Shown: positions 1 through 7,519, counted from the stretch's first letter. The stretch: DNA of 16,040 nucleotides from an uncultured Rhizobiaceae group bacterium (GCA_938009335.1 CALLHT010000185.1:1-16040); one strand, 5' to 3'. Numbers and translations are program-made. The notes: generated from the letters alone by a model not told the origin.

Positions 1-440
1 AGCTTGAATATTATTAGGAATGAGTGGGAAGGTCGAGGGCGTTGTAACAAACGTGGATGGTGGCCTTACACCAATCACAGTCTTTGGACAAATGAGGATA
101 GTATCAACAGCGTATCTGGATGACACAAAGACTTTCCTACAATACGGCAGCACTGTCCGGCCAAACGCCAGGTCATGCAAGATTTATCGGTAATTTGGGT
201 GATAAGAGCTTGATGATCTGAATGGATTTTGTCCATCAACAAGACTTGCAGTCCGGTGATCGATCAATCACATTGGTCTTCGATGTCGACCCGGAACAGG
301 CAATTTAGATACGCAACAAAGTGTTCGATCAAGTTGCAATCGGTAATCTGCTTATTGCTGGTAGCCACTAGCGCATGCAAGTGTTTGGCATAGTGGAGAC
401 GGTTATGACATCTGAGATTTAACCGCTCGGAGGAGGGCTA
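1..440. other. Upstream region without a convincing gene
   Basis: No recognisable gene is seen in this stretch. The longest plausible plus-strand ORF runs from ATG at 20 to TAA at 193 (57 residues, starting MSGKVEGVV), with no visible Shine-Dalgarno and no family I recognise. A second fragment opens at ATG 222 and stops at 309 (ending VFDVDPEQAI); its frame is also open upstream of an in-frame TGA just before 222. Two short, broken open stretches in succession could be decayed coding DNA, but chance is also possible. The last 60 bases must carry the leader of the benzoate-CoA ligase gene. I saw no convincing sigma70 pair; TTGGCA at 385-390 has no partner at proper spacing. Confidence 0.4.
429..437 (+). 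promoter_or_regulatory. Strong ribosome binding site of the ligase gene
   Basis: The purine-rich run GGAGGAGGG ends three bases before ATG 441 and six before ATG 444. Two adjacent ATG codons make either one a possible start; the second gives the more usual spacing. Confidence 0.7.
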
Positions 441-1982
441 ATGATGGAAAATAGCAATGCGGCGATTTGGTTTGTAGATCGACATGTTGGTGAAGGTCGC
501 GCAGACAAAGTGGCGTTTCGTGAACTATCAGGGTTTCAACGCACGATCAGTTACCGCGATCTATCATCCAGATCATCGTTGGTTGCTGGTGCGTTTCACA
601 AAGCGGGAATTTCGCGCGAGAGCCGGGTTGCTTGTCTGATACTGGATCAGATCGAGTATGTAGAAGTCTTCTGGGGGGCTTTGAAAGCCGGGGTCGTTCC
701 AGTTGCGTTGAACACGCTTCTGGCAACTTCTGTCTATGATATCATATTGAATGATAGCCGCGCCAATTGCCTGATCGTCTCACATGAACTTTGGCCAATG
801 GTAGAGCCCATCGTCTCGGACAACCCGTATCTGGAAAAGATTATCATGATTGGGGGCGAGCCTGGGAAAGGCGTGATTTCTTACGAGGAGTTCTTAGATG
901 GCGCATCGGAAGCTCCTGTTATTTCGGTTAGCGGAGATGAATGTGCTTTCTGGCTCTATTCGTCCGGTTCGACCGGTCAGCCGAAGGGAGTGCGCCACGT
1001 TCACAGCTCTATGAGGGTGACAGCGGAAACCTACGGCGCGCAGGTTTTAGGCATAAGGAAAGACGATATCGTCTATTCTGCGGCCAAGATATTTTTTGCC
1101 TATGGATTGGGTAATTCTTTTTCATTTCCAATGTCTGTTGGCGCAACAACAATACTATATAATGGGCGTCCTACACCCGATGTCGTTGTCGATGTTATTG
1201 AACGCGAGAAGCCTACAATTTTTTGTGGAGTTCCTACGCTTTACGCGGCAACTCTGGCGCATTTGTCCAAAGTCAACAAACCACCTTCCAACCTGAGGAT
1301 TTGTGTATCAGCCGGCGAAGCCTTGCCAGCTGAAATCGGCAACAAGTGGCAAGAGTTATGGGGCGTCGACATTCTGGATGGTGTTGGTTCTACGGAGATG
1401 TTGCACATTTTCTTATCCAATAGGGAGGGTGATCTGGAATATGGAACATCAGGTGTTGCTGTTCCAGGCTATGAATTGCGCTGTGTTGGTGAAGATGGCG
1501 AACCCGTCAAACAGGGAGAAGTGGGTGAGCTTCTAGTAAAGGGCGATTCAGCAGCTGATGGCTACTGGAACCAACGGGAGAAGAGCCGCGCGACCTTTGA
1601 GGGAGAATGGACCCGAACCGGCGATAAGTACGAAATCTCTGAAACTGGTCGTTACATCTATTGTGGCCGTACGGACGACATGTTCAAAGTTTCCGGTATT
1701 TGGGTGAGTCCTTTTGAAGTCGAACAAGCTTTGATTGAACACCCTTCGGTTCTGGAAGCTGCCGTTGTGGCGGCGCGAGATGATGACGGTTTGGAGAAAC
1801 CCAAAGCCTTTATTGTTCTGCAAGAGTCAGCGGCGGCAGAGGGTATAGATGAAGCGTTGAAGGAATTTGTTAAAGAGAAGATCGGCAAGTGGAAGTATCC
1901 TCGTTGGGTTTCTGTTGTCGATGATTTGCCCAAAACTGCCACAGGCAAGATACAACGCTTCAAGTTGAGAGCTGAACAGTGA
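441..1982 (+). CDS. bclA: Benzoate-CoA ligase (AMP-forming)
   Basis: This enzyme would activate benzoate with ATP and CoA to benzoyl-CoA in the cytoplasm, the entry step of the box pathway. The 513-residue protein has the full ANL layout: P-loop-like YSSGSTGQPKG at about 173-183, GSTEM at 316-320, RTGD at 392-395, the hinge region GRTDDMFKVSG at 409-419, and the C-terminal PKTATGK with the adenylation lysine at about 503. Length and motif set fit the benzoate-CoA ligase family rather than fatty-acyl ligases. Assignment to benzoate is reinforced by boxC and boxB downstream; a hydroxy- or aminobenzoate preference cannot be excluded. The start is at 441 or 444. The stop TGA overlaps the GTG start of the next gene, so the two are probably translationally coupled. 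Confidence 0.9.
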   Translation: MMENSNAAIWFVDRHVGEGRADKVAFRELSGFQRTISYRDLSSRSSLVAGAFHKAGISRESRVACLILDQIEYVEVFWGALKAGVVPVALNTLLATSVYDIILNDSRANCLIVSHELWPMVEPIVSDNPYLEKIIMIGGEPGKGVISYEEFLDGASEAPVISVSGDECAFWLYSSGSTGQPKGVRHVHSSMRVTAETYGAQVLGIRKDDIVYSAAKIFFAYGLGNSFSFPMSVGATTILYNGRPTPDVVVDVIEREKPTIFCGVPTLYAATLAHLSKVNKPPSNLRICVSAGEALPAEIGNKWQELWGVDILDGVGSTEMLHIFLSNREGDLEYGTSGVAVPGYELRCVGEDGEPVKQGEVGELLVKGDSAADGYWNQREKSRATFEGEWTRTGDKYEISETGRYIYCGRTDDMFKVSGIWVSPFEVEQALIEHPSVLEAAVVAARDDDGLEKPKAFIVLQESAAAEGIDEALKEFVKEKIGKWKYPRWVSVVDDLPKTATGKIQRFKLRAEQ

Positions 1983-2806
1983 GTGGGTTCATTTGGGAAG
2001 ATGGAGGAAGTGGTTTTCTTTCCATCAATGGAATGAAACTTGAATATGCCTGCTGGGGAGCGCAACCTTCCGAAAAACCAATGATTGTCATGTTGCATGA
2101 GGGGCTCGGGTGCGTTGATCTCTGGCGCAATTTCCCGCGACAGTTAGCTGCTGCAACGGGTTTTGGAGTTTTTGCTTACTCACGTGCCGGGTATGGACAA
2201 TCTGATCCTGTGTCGCTGCCCAGACCGTTGAGCTACATGACACGCGAAGCGACAGACATCTTACCGAATGTGCTAAACCACATTGGATATAAGCGGGGCA
2301 TACTGTTAGGTCATTCCGATGGTGCCAGCATTGCTGCTATATATACCGGCTCAATTGAAGATCATCGTGTTCGCGGACTGGTGCTTATTGCACCTCACTT
2401 CTTTGCGGAGCCAGTCGGGCTTCAAGAAATTGCCAAAACCAAAACAAGTTACGAGATCGGCAATCTGAAATCCCGCATGACCAAGTATCATCGCGACCCG
2501 GATAACGCTTTCTATGGCTGGAATGATGCTTGGCTGGATTCTGACTTTGAAGAATGGAATGTCAGTGAAGTAATTGACTACCTGCGCGTCCCGGTATTGG
2601 CCATTCAGGGTGCGGATGATCCCTATGGAACGCTTGCGCAAGTCGAAGAGATTGAGCAAAGAATATATTCGCCGGTTGATGTGGAAATTATCAGCGATTG
2701 CGGGCACGCGCCGCATCTAGAGTTTGCAGACCAGACAATTGCTGTCGTTGCGGACTTTTGTGACCGGCTGGAACACATAGAACATGAACCAGTTCAGATA
2801 GCCTGA
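1979..2806 (+). CDS. Alpha/beta hydrolase of the benzoate cluster
   Basis: A 275-residue alpha/beta-hydrolase-fold enzyme with a complete apparent catalytic triad: nucleophile Ser113 in GHSDG, acid Asp213 or Asp214 in GADDPYG, and His243 in CGHAPH. HEGLG at 40-44 is the expected oxyanion-loop region. There is no signal peptide, so it is cytoplasmic. The GTG start overlaps the ligase stop (GTGA, 1979-1982), implying coupled translation and a role tied to benzoyl-CoA formation. Reasonable options are hydrolysis of an aromatic ester to feed the ligase, hydrolysis of a pathway intermediate, or a thioesterase that relieves CoA trapping. Similar hydrolases do accompany box genes elsewhere, but the substrate cannot be read from sequence. 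The fold assignment is firm, the role is inference. Confidence 0.85.
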   Translation: MSGFIWEDGGSGFLSINGMKLEYACWGAQPSEKPMIVMLHEGLGCVDLWRNFPRQLAAATGFGVFAYSRAGYGQSDPVSLPRPLSYMTREATDILPNVLNHIGYKRGILLGHSDGASIAAIYTGSIEDHRVRGLVLIAPHFFAEPVGLQEIAKTKTSYEIGNLKSRMTKYHRDPDNAFYGWNDAWLDSDFEEWNVSEVIDYLRVPVLAIQGADDPYGTLAQVEEIEQRIYSPVDVEIISDCGHAPHLEFADQTIAVVADFCDRLEHIEHEPVQIA

Positions 2807-2813
2807 AATCGGC

Positions 2814-2829
2814 GAACAAGCTCTTGTTC
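2814..2829. repeat. Inverted repeat after the hydrolase gene
   Basis: GAACAAG and CTTGTTC form perfect 7-bp arms separated by CT, starting seven bases after the hydrolase stop. No run of T follows, so it is not a classical intrinsic terminator. It could be an RNA 3'-end stabiliser or a protein site upstream of the boxC promoter. Confidence 0.45.
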
Positions 2830-2856
2830 CAAGGTGTAGCCGGATACGCCCTATAT

Positions 2857-2874
2857 TATGCATTATAATGCATA
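2857..2874. promoter_or_regulatory. Perfect 18-bp palindrome, candidate BoxR operator 1
   Basis: TATGCATTATAATGCATA reads the same on both strands. Its core is TGCA-N6-TGCA (2859-2872). The BzdR/BoxR family is reported to bind operators with repeated TGCA elements, and a BoxR-like gene closes this cluster. The palindrome ends directly against the candidate -35 box at 2875, a position suited to repression. That BoxR binds here is inference. Confidence 0.65.
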
Positions 2875-2904
2875 TTTACATAAGCCGCATAAGTGCATTA
2901 TATT
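2875..2904 (+). promoter_or_regulatory. Sigma70-type promoter of boxC
   Basis: TTTACA (2875-2880, five of six match to TTGACA) and TATATT (2899-2904, five of six match to TATAAT) are separated by 18 bp. Transcription would begin near 2911, leaving a leader of about 20 nt that holds the GAGGAGGG ribosome site. The -35 abuts the palindrome and the -10 lies inside the second TGCA element, the geometry of a repressed promoter. Confidence 0.6.
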
Positions 2905-2907
2905 ACA
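2894..2907. promoter_or_regulatory. Imperfect second copy, candidate BoxR operator 2
   Basis: TGCATTATATTACA repeats the first nine bases of the upstream palindrome core and ends in TACA instead of TGCA, giving TGCA-N6-TACA. It starts 35 bp after the first copy and covers the -10 box. Two sites flanking the -35 suggest cooperative repressor binding. Confidence 0.5.
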
Positions 2908-2930
2908 CCTATCTTAGAGGAGGGCCGGTC

Positions 2931-4592
2931 ATGAGTAAGGTCATTGACTTTCTTACAGATCCATCAAAATACCGCCATTGGCGCGTTGAATATGATGGCC
3001 CTGTTGCCAATCTATTTATGGATGTGGACGAAGATGGTGGTCTTTTTGAGGGATATCAGCTGAAGTTGAATTCCTATGACCTAGGCGTAGATATCGAACT
3101 CGCTGATATCGTTCAGCGCATGCGCTTTGAGCATCCGGAAGTCAAAACTGTAGTGATGCAGTCTGGTAAGGATCGCGTTTTTTGTGCTGGTGCCAATATC
3201 CGTATGCTCGGAGGGGCGGCGCATAGCCATAAAGTGAATTTCTGTAAGTTCACCAACGAAACACGTAATACCTATGAGGCTGCGGAGGAAGATTCCGGAC
3301 AGAAATATATAGCAGCAGTGAAAGGCTCGTGTGCAGGGGGAGGCTATGAACTTGCCCTCGCTTGCAACTATATTATGCTCACCGATGACAGCACGTCATC
3401 CGTTTCATTGCCAGAAGTTCCTTTGCTTGGCGTATTGCCGGGAACCGGTGGACTTACGCGTGTCACGGACAAACGCAAAGTACGCCGTGATCTTGCGGAT
3501 ATTTTCTGCTCTGTCGAAGAAGGCGTTAAAGGTAAGCGCGCGAAGCAATGGAAGTTAGTCGACGAAGTTATTCCAAACTCGAAGTTTGATGTAACGGTTC
3601 AGGAACGTGCCAGAGAGTTTGCTCAGAACTCCGCCAAACAAGATATCACCGAGGGCATCGAGATCGGGCCATTGGATCGCAAGTTCGGCAATGATGGTTC
3701 GATCACGTATTCGACGATTGAAGTAACACTGGACCGGGCTGCCAATAAGGTAACTCTTATGATTAAGGGGCCGGATGATGAGGCCCCGAACAACATGGAT
3801 GAATTTAAAAACCAAGGAGATCAGGCCTATCTCTTCCGCCTTGCTCGCGAGCTTGATGATGCAATTTTGCACTTGCGTTTGAATGAGCGGAAACTTGGTC
3901 TCTGGGTATTCTGTTCTCGGGGTGATCCGGCATTGTTTGCTCGCCACGAACAAAACCTGTTCGACAATAAGGAACACTGGTTGGCGCGGGAAGTCCTTGC
4001 CTACTGGAAGCGTGTTTTAAAACGCATTGATGTGACATCTCGCTCAATGGTGGCACTTATCGAGCATGGTTCCTGTTTCACAGGAATTCTCGCCGAAATC
4101 CTTTGGTCGGTAGACCGTACCTATATGATGGAAGATGAGTTCGAAGGTGACAATCGGCCCATTGCGAGGATTACTCTGACAGAGGCAAACTTCGGTCAGT
4201 TCCCGATGAGCAATGGATTGAGTCGTCTTCAGACGCGTTTTCTCGATGATGAACAAGCGCTTGATGCTGCACAAAAAGCAATCGGCTTGGAATTAGAAGC
4301 ATCAGAATCAGAAGAGCTGGGTCTTGTTACGTTCATACTCGACGAGATTGATTGGGAAGACGAAATCAGGATTTTCATGGAGGAAAGGTCCTCTTTCTCA
4401 CCCGATGCCATGACCGGAATGGAAGCAAATCTGCGCTTTGCCGGTCCCGAAACCATGGAAACAAGAATTTTTGGTCGCCTCACAGCCTGGCAGAACTGGA
4501 TTTTCAACCGCCCCAATGCGGTTGGTGAAACCGGCGCGTTGCAGCGTTATGGCTCAGGTTTGCGCGGTGATTTTGATATGGAGCGCGTTTGA
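2931..4592 (+). CDS. boxC: Benzoyl-CoA-dihydrodiol lyase BoxC
   Basis: BoxC hydrolytically opens and cleaves the ring of the 2,3-epoxybenzoyl-CoA made by BoxB, giving a semialdehyde-CoA and formate (known for the family). The protein is 553 residues when started at ATG 2931, which sits six bases after GAGGAGGG; a longer frame from ATG 2868 would begin inside the promoter palindrome and is rejected. The N-terminal half is a crotonase-fold domain with the oxyanion-hole segments CAGANIRML (85-93) and GSCAGGGYE (132-140), followed by LPEVPLLGVLPGTGG (160-174). The C-terminal half is a second crotonase-like region, as usual for BoxC. It is the first gene of the repressible unit boxC-boxB-flavodoxin-boxR, with its own promoter immediately upstream. 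Confidence 0.93.
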   Translation: MSKVIDFLTDPSKYRHWRVEYDGPVANLFMDVDEDGGLFEGYQLKLNSYDLGVDIELADIVQRMRFEHPEVKTVVMQSGKDRVFCAGANIRMLGGAAHSHKVNFCKFTNETRNTYEAAEEDSGQKYIAAVKGSCAGGGYELALACNYIMLTDDSTSSVSLPEVPLLGVLPGTGGLTRVTDKRKVRRDLADIFCSVEEGVKGKRAKQWKLVDEVIPNSKFDVTVQERAREFAQNSAKQDITEGIEIGPLDRKFGNDGSITYSTIEVTLDRAANKVTLMIKGPDDEAPNNMDEFKNQGDQAYLFRLARELDDAILHLRLNERKLGLWVFCSRGDPALFARHEQNLFDNKEHWLAREVLAYWKRVLKRIDVTSRSMVALIEHGSCFTGILAEILWSVDRTYMMEDEFEGDNRPIARITLTEANFGQFPMSNGLSRLQTRFLDDEQALDAAQKAIGLELEASESEELGLVTFILDEIDWEDEIRIFMEERSSFSPDAMTGMEANLRFAGPETMETRIFGRLTAWQNWIFNRPNAVGETGALQRYGSGLRGDFDMERV

Positions 4593-4612
4593 GCGTGAAA
4601 TGAATGTGAATT

Positions 4613-4625
4613 GCCTCTGCGAGGC
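4613..4625 (+). other. Intergenic RNA hairpin between boxC and boxB
   Basis: GCCTC-TGC-GAGGC is a perfect 5-bp GC-rich stem with a three-base loop in the 59-nt boxC-boxB gap. No T tract follows, so it should not stop transcription; it may mark RNA processing or differential stability between the two messages. Confidence 0.4.
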
Positions 4626-4651
4626 CTTCCGGAACGATTATGGAGTTGAAC

Positions 4652-6103
4652 ATGTCAATACTTTCCAATGTGGAATACGATACACTTATTCCTAACAATG
4701 TGGGCCTTTCCCAAGATAGACGCGTCCAAAAGGCCTTGGAGAAGTGGCATCCCGGTTACATCAACTGGTGGAATGATCTCATTCCGCGGGAATTTCAGGA
4801 ATCCATGGTCTATCTGCGCACTGCCGTATCTGTGGATCCCAAGGGCTGGGCAAAATTTGACTATGTTAAAATGCCTGAATATCGCTGGGGTATTTTGCTT
4901 GCTCCGCAGGTGGAAGACCGAACGGTTCCCTGCGGTGAGCATGTGGGCGAGCCGGCCTGGCAGGAAGTTCCCGGCGAATACCGGGCAATGCTCCAACGCC
5001 TGATTGTAATCCAGGGCGATACCGAGCCAGGTTCCGTCGAACAACAACGGTTTCTTGGGCTGACCGCGCCTTCCCTATATGACATGCGCAACCTGTTTCA
5101 GGTAAATGTGGAAGAGGGTCGGCACCTATGGGCCATGGTGTATCTATTACAGAAATACTTTGGCAAAAATGGTCGCGAGGAAGCCGATGACTTGCTGGTA
5201 CGCTCTTCAGGCTCTGATGAAGCGCCGAGAATGCTTGGAGCGTTCAACGAAGAAACTCCGGACTGGCTATCGTTCTTCATGTTCACTTACTTCACAGACC
5301 GTGATGGAAAAATGCAGCTAGAGTCACTTGCCCAATCAGGTTTTGACCCGCTGTCACGCACCTGTCGTTTCATGTTGACTGAAGAAGCCCACCATATGTT
5401 CGTTGGCGAAACAGGTGTAACACGGGTTCTTCAGCGCACCTGCGAAGCGATGAAAGAAGCGGGAATTGACGACCCGTACGACATCAACAAGATCAGAGAT
5501 CTTGGTGTCATTGACTTGCCGACGATTCAAAAGAAACTGAATATGCACTATACGCTCTCGCTGGATTTGTTTGGGCAGGAAGTATCGACCAATGCCGCCA
5601 ATGCGTTCAATGCGGGCATCAAGGGTCGCTTCATGGAGCACAGGCTTGATGATGATCATCGTTTGGAAAACGCGACCTATCCGGTTGTTCAATTTGAAGA
5701 TGGCAAAATTGAACTTAAAGATGTTCCGGCTCTTACTGCAATCAACATGCGCCTGCGTGACGACTATAAGAGGGATGCATCCGGAGGGCTGAGACGCTGG
5801 AACAAGTTGATTGAGAAGCTTGGGATAGAATTTGAACTAAAGCTTCCACACGAAGGTTTCAATCGTGAGATTGGCGTATTCGCGGGCAAGCCTATTGATC
5901 CGGATGGTAATCTGATTTCGCAAGAAGAGTACGATGCTAAGAAACATGAATGGGTGCCGGACAGTGCAGACGGAGATTTTATTCAGTCTCTCATGGTGCC
6001 GTGTGTGGAGCCCGGTCAATACGCCGGGTGGATTGCCCCGCCAAAGGTTGGCATCAACAACCAGTCTGGTGATTTTGAATATGTAAAACTTCATATGGCT
6101 TAA
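4652..6103 (+). CDS. boxB: Benzoyl-CoA 2,3-epoxidase BoxB
   Basis: BoxB is the non-haem di-iron oxygenase that converts benzoyl-CoA and O2 to the 2,3-epoxide, using electrons normally delivered by BoxA from NADPH. Started at ATG 4652 the protein has 483 residues, the family length, and begins MSILSNVEYD. This start has GGAG (4642-4645) six bases upstream, whereas the in-frame ATG at 4640 contributes to that ribosome site and has none itself. Two ExxH iron-ligand motifs are visible, E155-G-R-H158 and E245-A-H-H248, with further candidate carboxylates between them, all in a helical ferritin-like context. No truncation or missing ligand is evident. The flavodoxin gene begins 15 nt after its stop. 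Confidence 0.93.
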   Translation: MSILSNVEYDTLIPNNVGLSQDRRVQKALEKWHPGYINWWNDLIPREFQESMVYLRTAVSVDPKGWAKFDYVKMPEYRWGILLAPQVEDRTVPCGEHVGEPAWQEVPGEYRAMLQRLIVIQGDTEPGSVEQQRFLGLTAPSLYDMRNLFQVNVEEGRHLWAMVYLLQKYFGKNGREEADDLLVRSSGSDEAPRMLGAFNEETPDWLSFFMFTYFTDRDGKMQLESLAQSGFDPLSRTCRFMLTEEAHHMFVGETGVTRVLQRTCEAMKEAGIDDPYDINKIRDLGVIDLPTIQKKLNMHYTLSLDLFGQEVSTNAANAFNAGIKGRFMEHRLDDDHRLENATYPVVQFEDGKIELKDVPALTAINMRLRDDYKRDASGGLRRWNKLIEKLGIEFELKLPHEGFNREIGVFAGKPIDPDGNLISQEEYDAKKHEWVPDSADGDFIQSLMVPCVEPGQYAGWIAPPKVGINNQSGDFEYVKLHMA

Positions 6104-6118
6104 TGGAAACGGGTTCTA

Positions 6119-6580
6119 ATGATGAAAATTGCGTTGCTATACGGTACTGAAACCGGGAATTCCGAAATTCTGTGCGATGATATGAAAGACAAGCTTGAAG
6201 CGGATTATGAGTGTTCAATTGTATCACTCGGAGACGCCACGCCATCAGAACTTGATCCAAAGGCATTCCATATCTTTGTCACTTCGACTTACGGAAATGG
6301 GGATCTGCCTGCCGGGGCAGCAACATTCTACGATACGTTAACCGACGAAAAGCCTGACCTAGCTGGGATTCGATTTGCCATTTTTGGGCTTGGTGACATG
6401 GTGTTTGACTACACGTTTGCTCAAGGCTCGGAAAAGCTTATGACGGCACTTAAACAATGTAATGCCACCATGGTTGGTGAGCGTGGTATCTACGACGCCT
6501 CATCAAGTGATATGCCGGAAGATATTGGCCTTCCGTGGCTTGACGGAATTATGCCGCACATAATGCTTGAAGATGCATAG
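6119..6580 (+). CDS. Flavodoxin, candidate electron donor to BoxB
   Basis: A 153-residue single-domain flavodoxin. The FMN phosphate loop is YGTETGNSE (8-16); TSTYGNGDLP (55-64) and FGLGDMVFDYTFAQG (89-103) form the loops that sandwich the isoalloxazine ring. These segments look more like MioC and the FMN domains of diflavin reductases than like long-chain nitrogen-fixation flavodoxins. It lies 15 nt after boxB and 36 nt before the boxR-like gene, so it is almost certainly co-transcribed with the epoxidase. Since boxA is not seen here, the simplest inference is that this protein carries electrons to BoxB, from a ferredoxin/flavodoxin-NADP reductase encoded elsewhere. A housekeeping MioC role is the alternative. 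Start is ATG 6119 or 6122. Confidence 0.85.
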   Translation: MMKIALLYGTETGNSEILCDDMKDKLEADYECSIVSLGDATPSELDPKAFHIFVTSTYGNGDLPAGAATFYDTLTDEKPDLAGIRFAIFGLGDMVFDYTFAQGSEKLMTALKQCNATMVGERGIYDASSSDMPEDIGLPWLDGIMPHIMLEDA

Positions 6581-6616
6581 GAAGTTTCAGCGGTCGGGAT
6601 TTAGTCATAAATGTGA

Positions 6617-7519
6617 GTGAACCAAAAAATGCTGGAAGGGAAATTGGACCCCACGCTAAACAAACATGCATCTGAAACACTGCTTGCAGAAGTAGCGCAA
6701 CGGGTCCGTCAGGCACGCGAAACTTGTGGTATATCACGCCGTGAACTTTCGGTTCGCTCTGGTGTATCGCCAAGGTACCTTGCACAACTGGAAAGTGGTG
6801 AAGGTAATATTTCGATCATCGTTTTAAAGCGCATCGCCATCGCCCTTGCTCATCCAATGAATTGGCTGTTAGGCGAAGATGAAAACACAAGCTCAGAGAT
6901 GGCCAACGCAATGGAACTGCTGCGACGGACGGACAAGTCCAGTCGTGACGCGGTCATGCAAATTCTGAAGCAACCACCCATACGATCAGAACGGGCACAA
7001 CGCATTTGTCTAATAGGATTAAGGGGGGCTGGTAAATCAACCCTCGGAAAAATGTTTTCAGAAGAAACAGGCATTCCGTTTCTGGAGTTGAACAAAGAGA
7101 TTGAAAAAATTGCCGGAATGCCTGTCGCGGAGGTGATGGCACTTTACAGTCAAGAAGGCTTTCGCAAATTAGAGGCTTTGGCGCTTGATCGCATCGCCGA
7201 TGAAGAAGATACGATCATTCTCGCTGCCTCTGGTGGCGTTGTTAGCGAACCCACCACGTTCAAAAAGCTGCTGGCGCGCTTCAACACGATCTGGATCAAG
7301 GCAAGCCCGCAGGAACATATGGAACGGGTTTTGGCCCAGGGGGATACGCGGCCAATGACTGGTAACCCGGAGGCCATGGCGCAACTCAAGTTGATCCTAG
7401 CTGACCGGAAAGAGCTTTATGCGAGAGCGCAAGGCGAGCTTAATACGTCTGGCATATCGGAGGAGCAAGCTCTCGAAAAGATGTTAAGTCTCGTTCGGGA
7501 GAAAAAGTTCTTGCGTTGA
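6617..7519 (+). CDS. boxR: BoxR/BzdR-type benzoyl-CoA-responsive repressor
   Basis: A transcriptional regulator with an XRE-type helix-turn-helix at about 28-80 and a shikimate-kinase-like domain from about 128 to 295. In known BzdR/BoxR proteins benzoyl-CoA binding to the second domain releases DNA. Seen here: Walker A GLRGAGKST (134-142), the ASGG segment (204-207) and the lid-type arginine in DTRPM (243-247). The aspartate that binds shikimate in true kinases is replaced, since FLELNKEIE has Asn159, so this should sense a ligand rather than phosphorylate shikimate. The start is GTG 6617 or ATG 6629, neither with a strong ribosome site. It ends the plus-strand cluster, so it would be autoregulated through the boxC promoter. 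Confidence 0.88.
   Translation: MNQKMLEGKLDPTLNKHASETLLAEVAQRVRQARETCGISRRELSVRSGVSPRYLAQLESGEGNISIIVLKRIAIALAHPMNWLLGEDENTSSEMANAMELLRRTDKSSRDAVMQILKQPPIRSERAQRICLIGLRGAGKSTLGKMFSEETGIPFLELNKEIEKIAGMPVAEVMALYSQEGFRKLEALALDRIADEEDTIILAASGGVVSEPTTFKKLLARFNTIWIKASPQEHMERVLAQGDTRPMTGNPEAMAQLKLILADRKELYARAQGELNTSGISEEQALEKMLSLVREKKFLR

Noticed and set aside
385..409. TTGGCA and TATGAC as a promoter for the ligase gene
   Set aside because: The spacer is only 13 bp, too short for a sigma70 promoter.
1658..2098. 146-residue antisense ORF across the ligase-hydrolase junction
   Set aside because: It mirrors two clear plus-strand genes and shows no family features or ribosome site; it is a frame shadow.
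2864..2869. Perfect TATAAT hexamer inside the palindrome as the -10 box
   Set aside because: No acceptable -35 is found 16-18 bp upstream; the TTTACA/TATATT pair just downstream is better placed. It may still matter as an overlapping promoter.
2868..2930. Longer BoxC frame starting at ATG 2868
   Set aside because: That ATG lies within the promoter palindrome and has no ribosome site, while ATG 2931 has GAGGAGGG at ideal spacing and gives the family's usual N-terminus.
6119..6580. Flavodoxin as a simple housekeeping MioC gene
   Set aside because: Not excluded, but placement 15 nt behind boxB and before boxR, in the absence of boxA, makes a pathway role the better working view.
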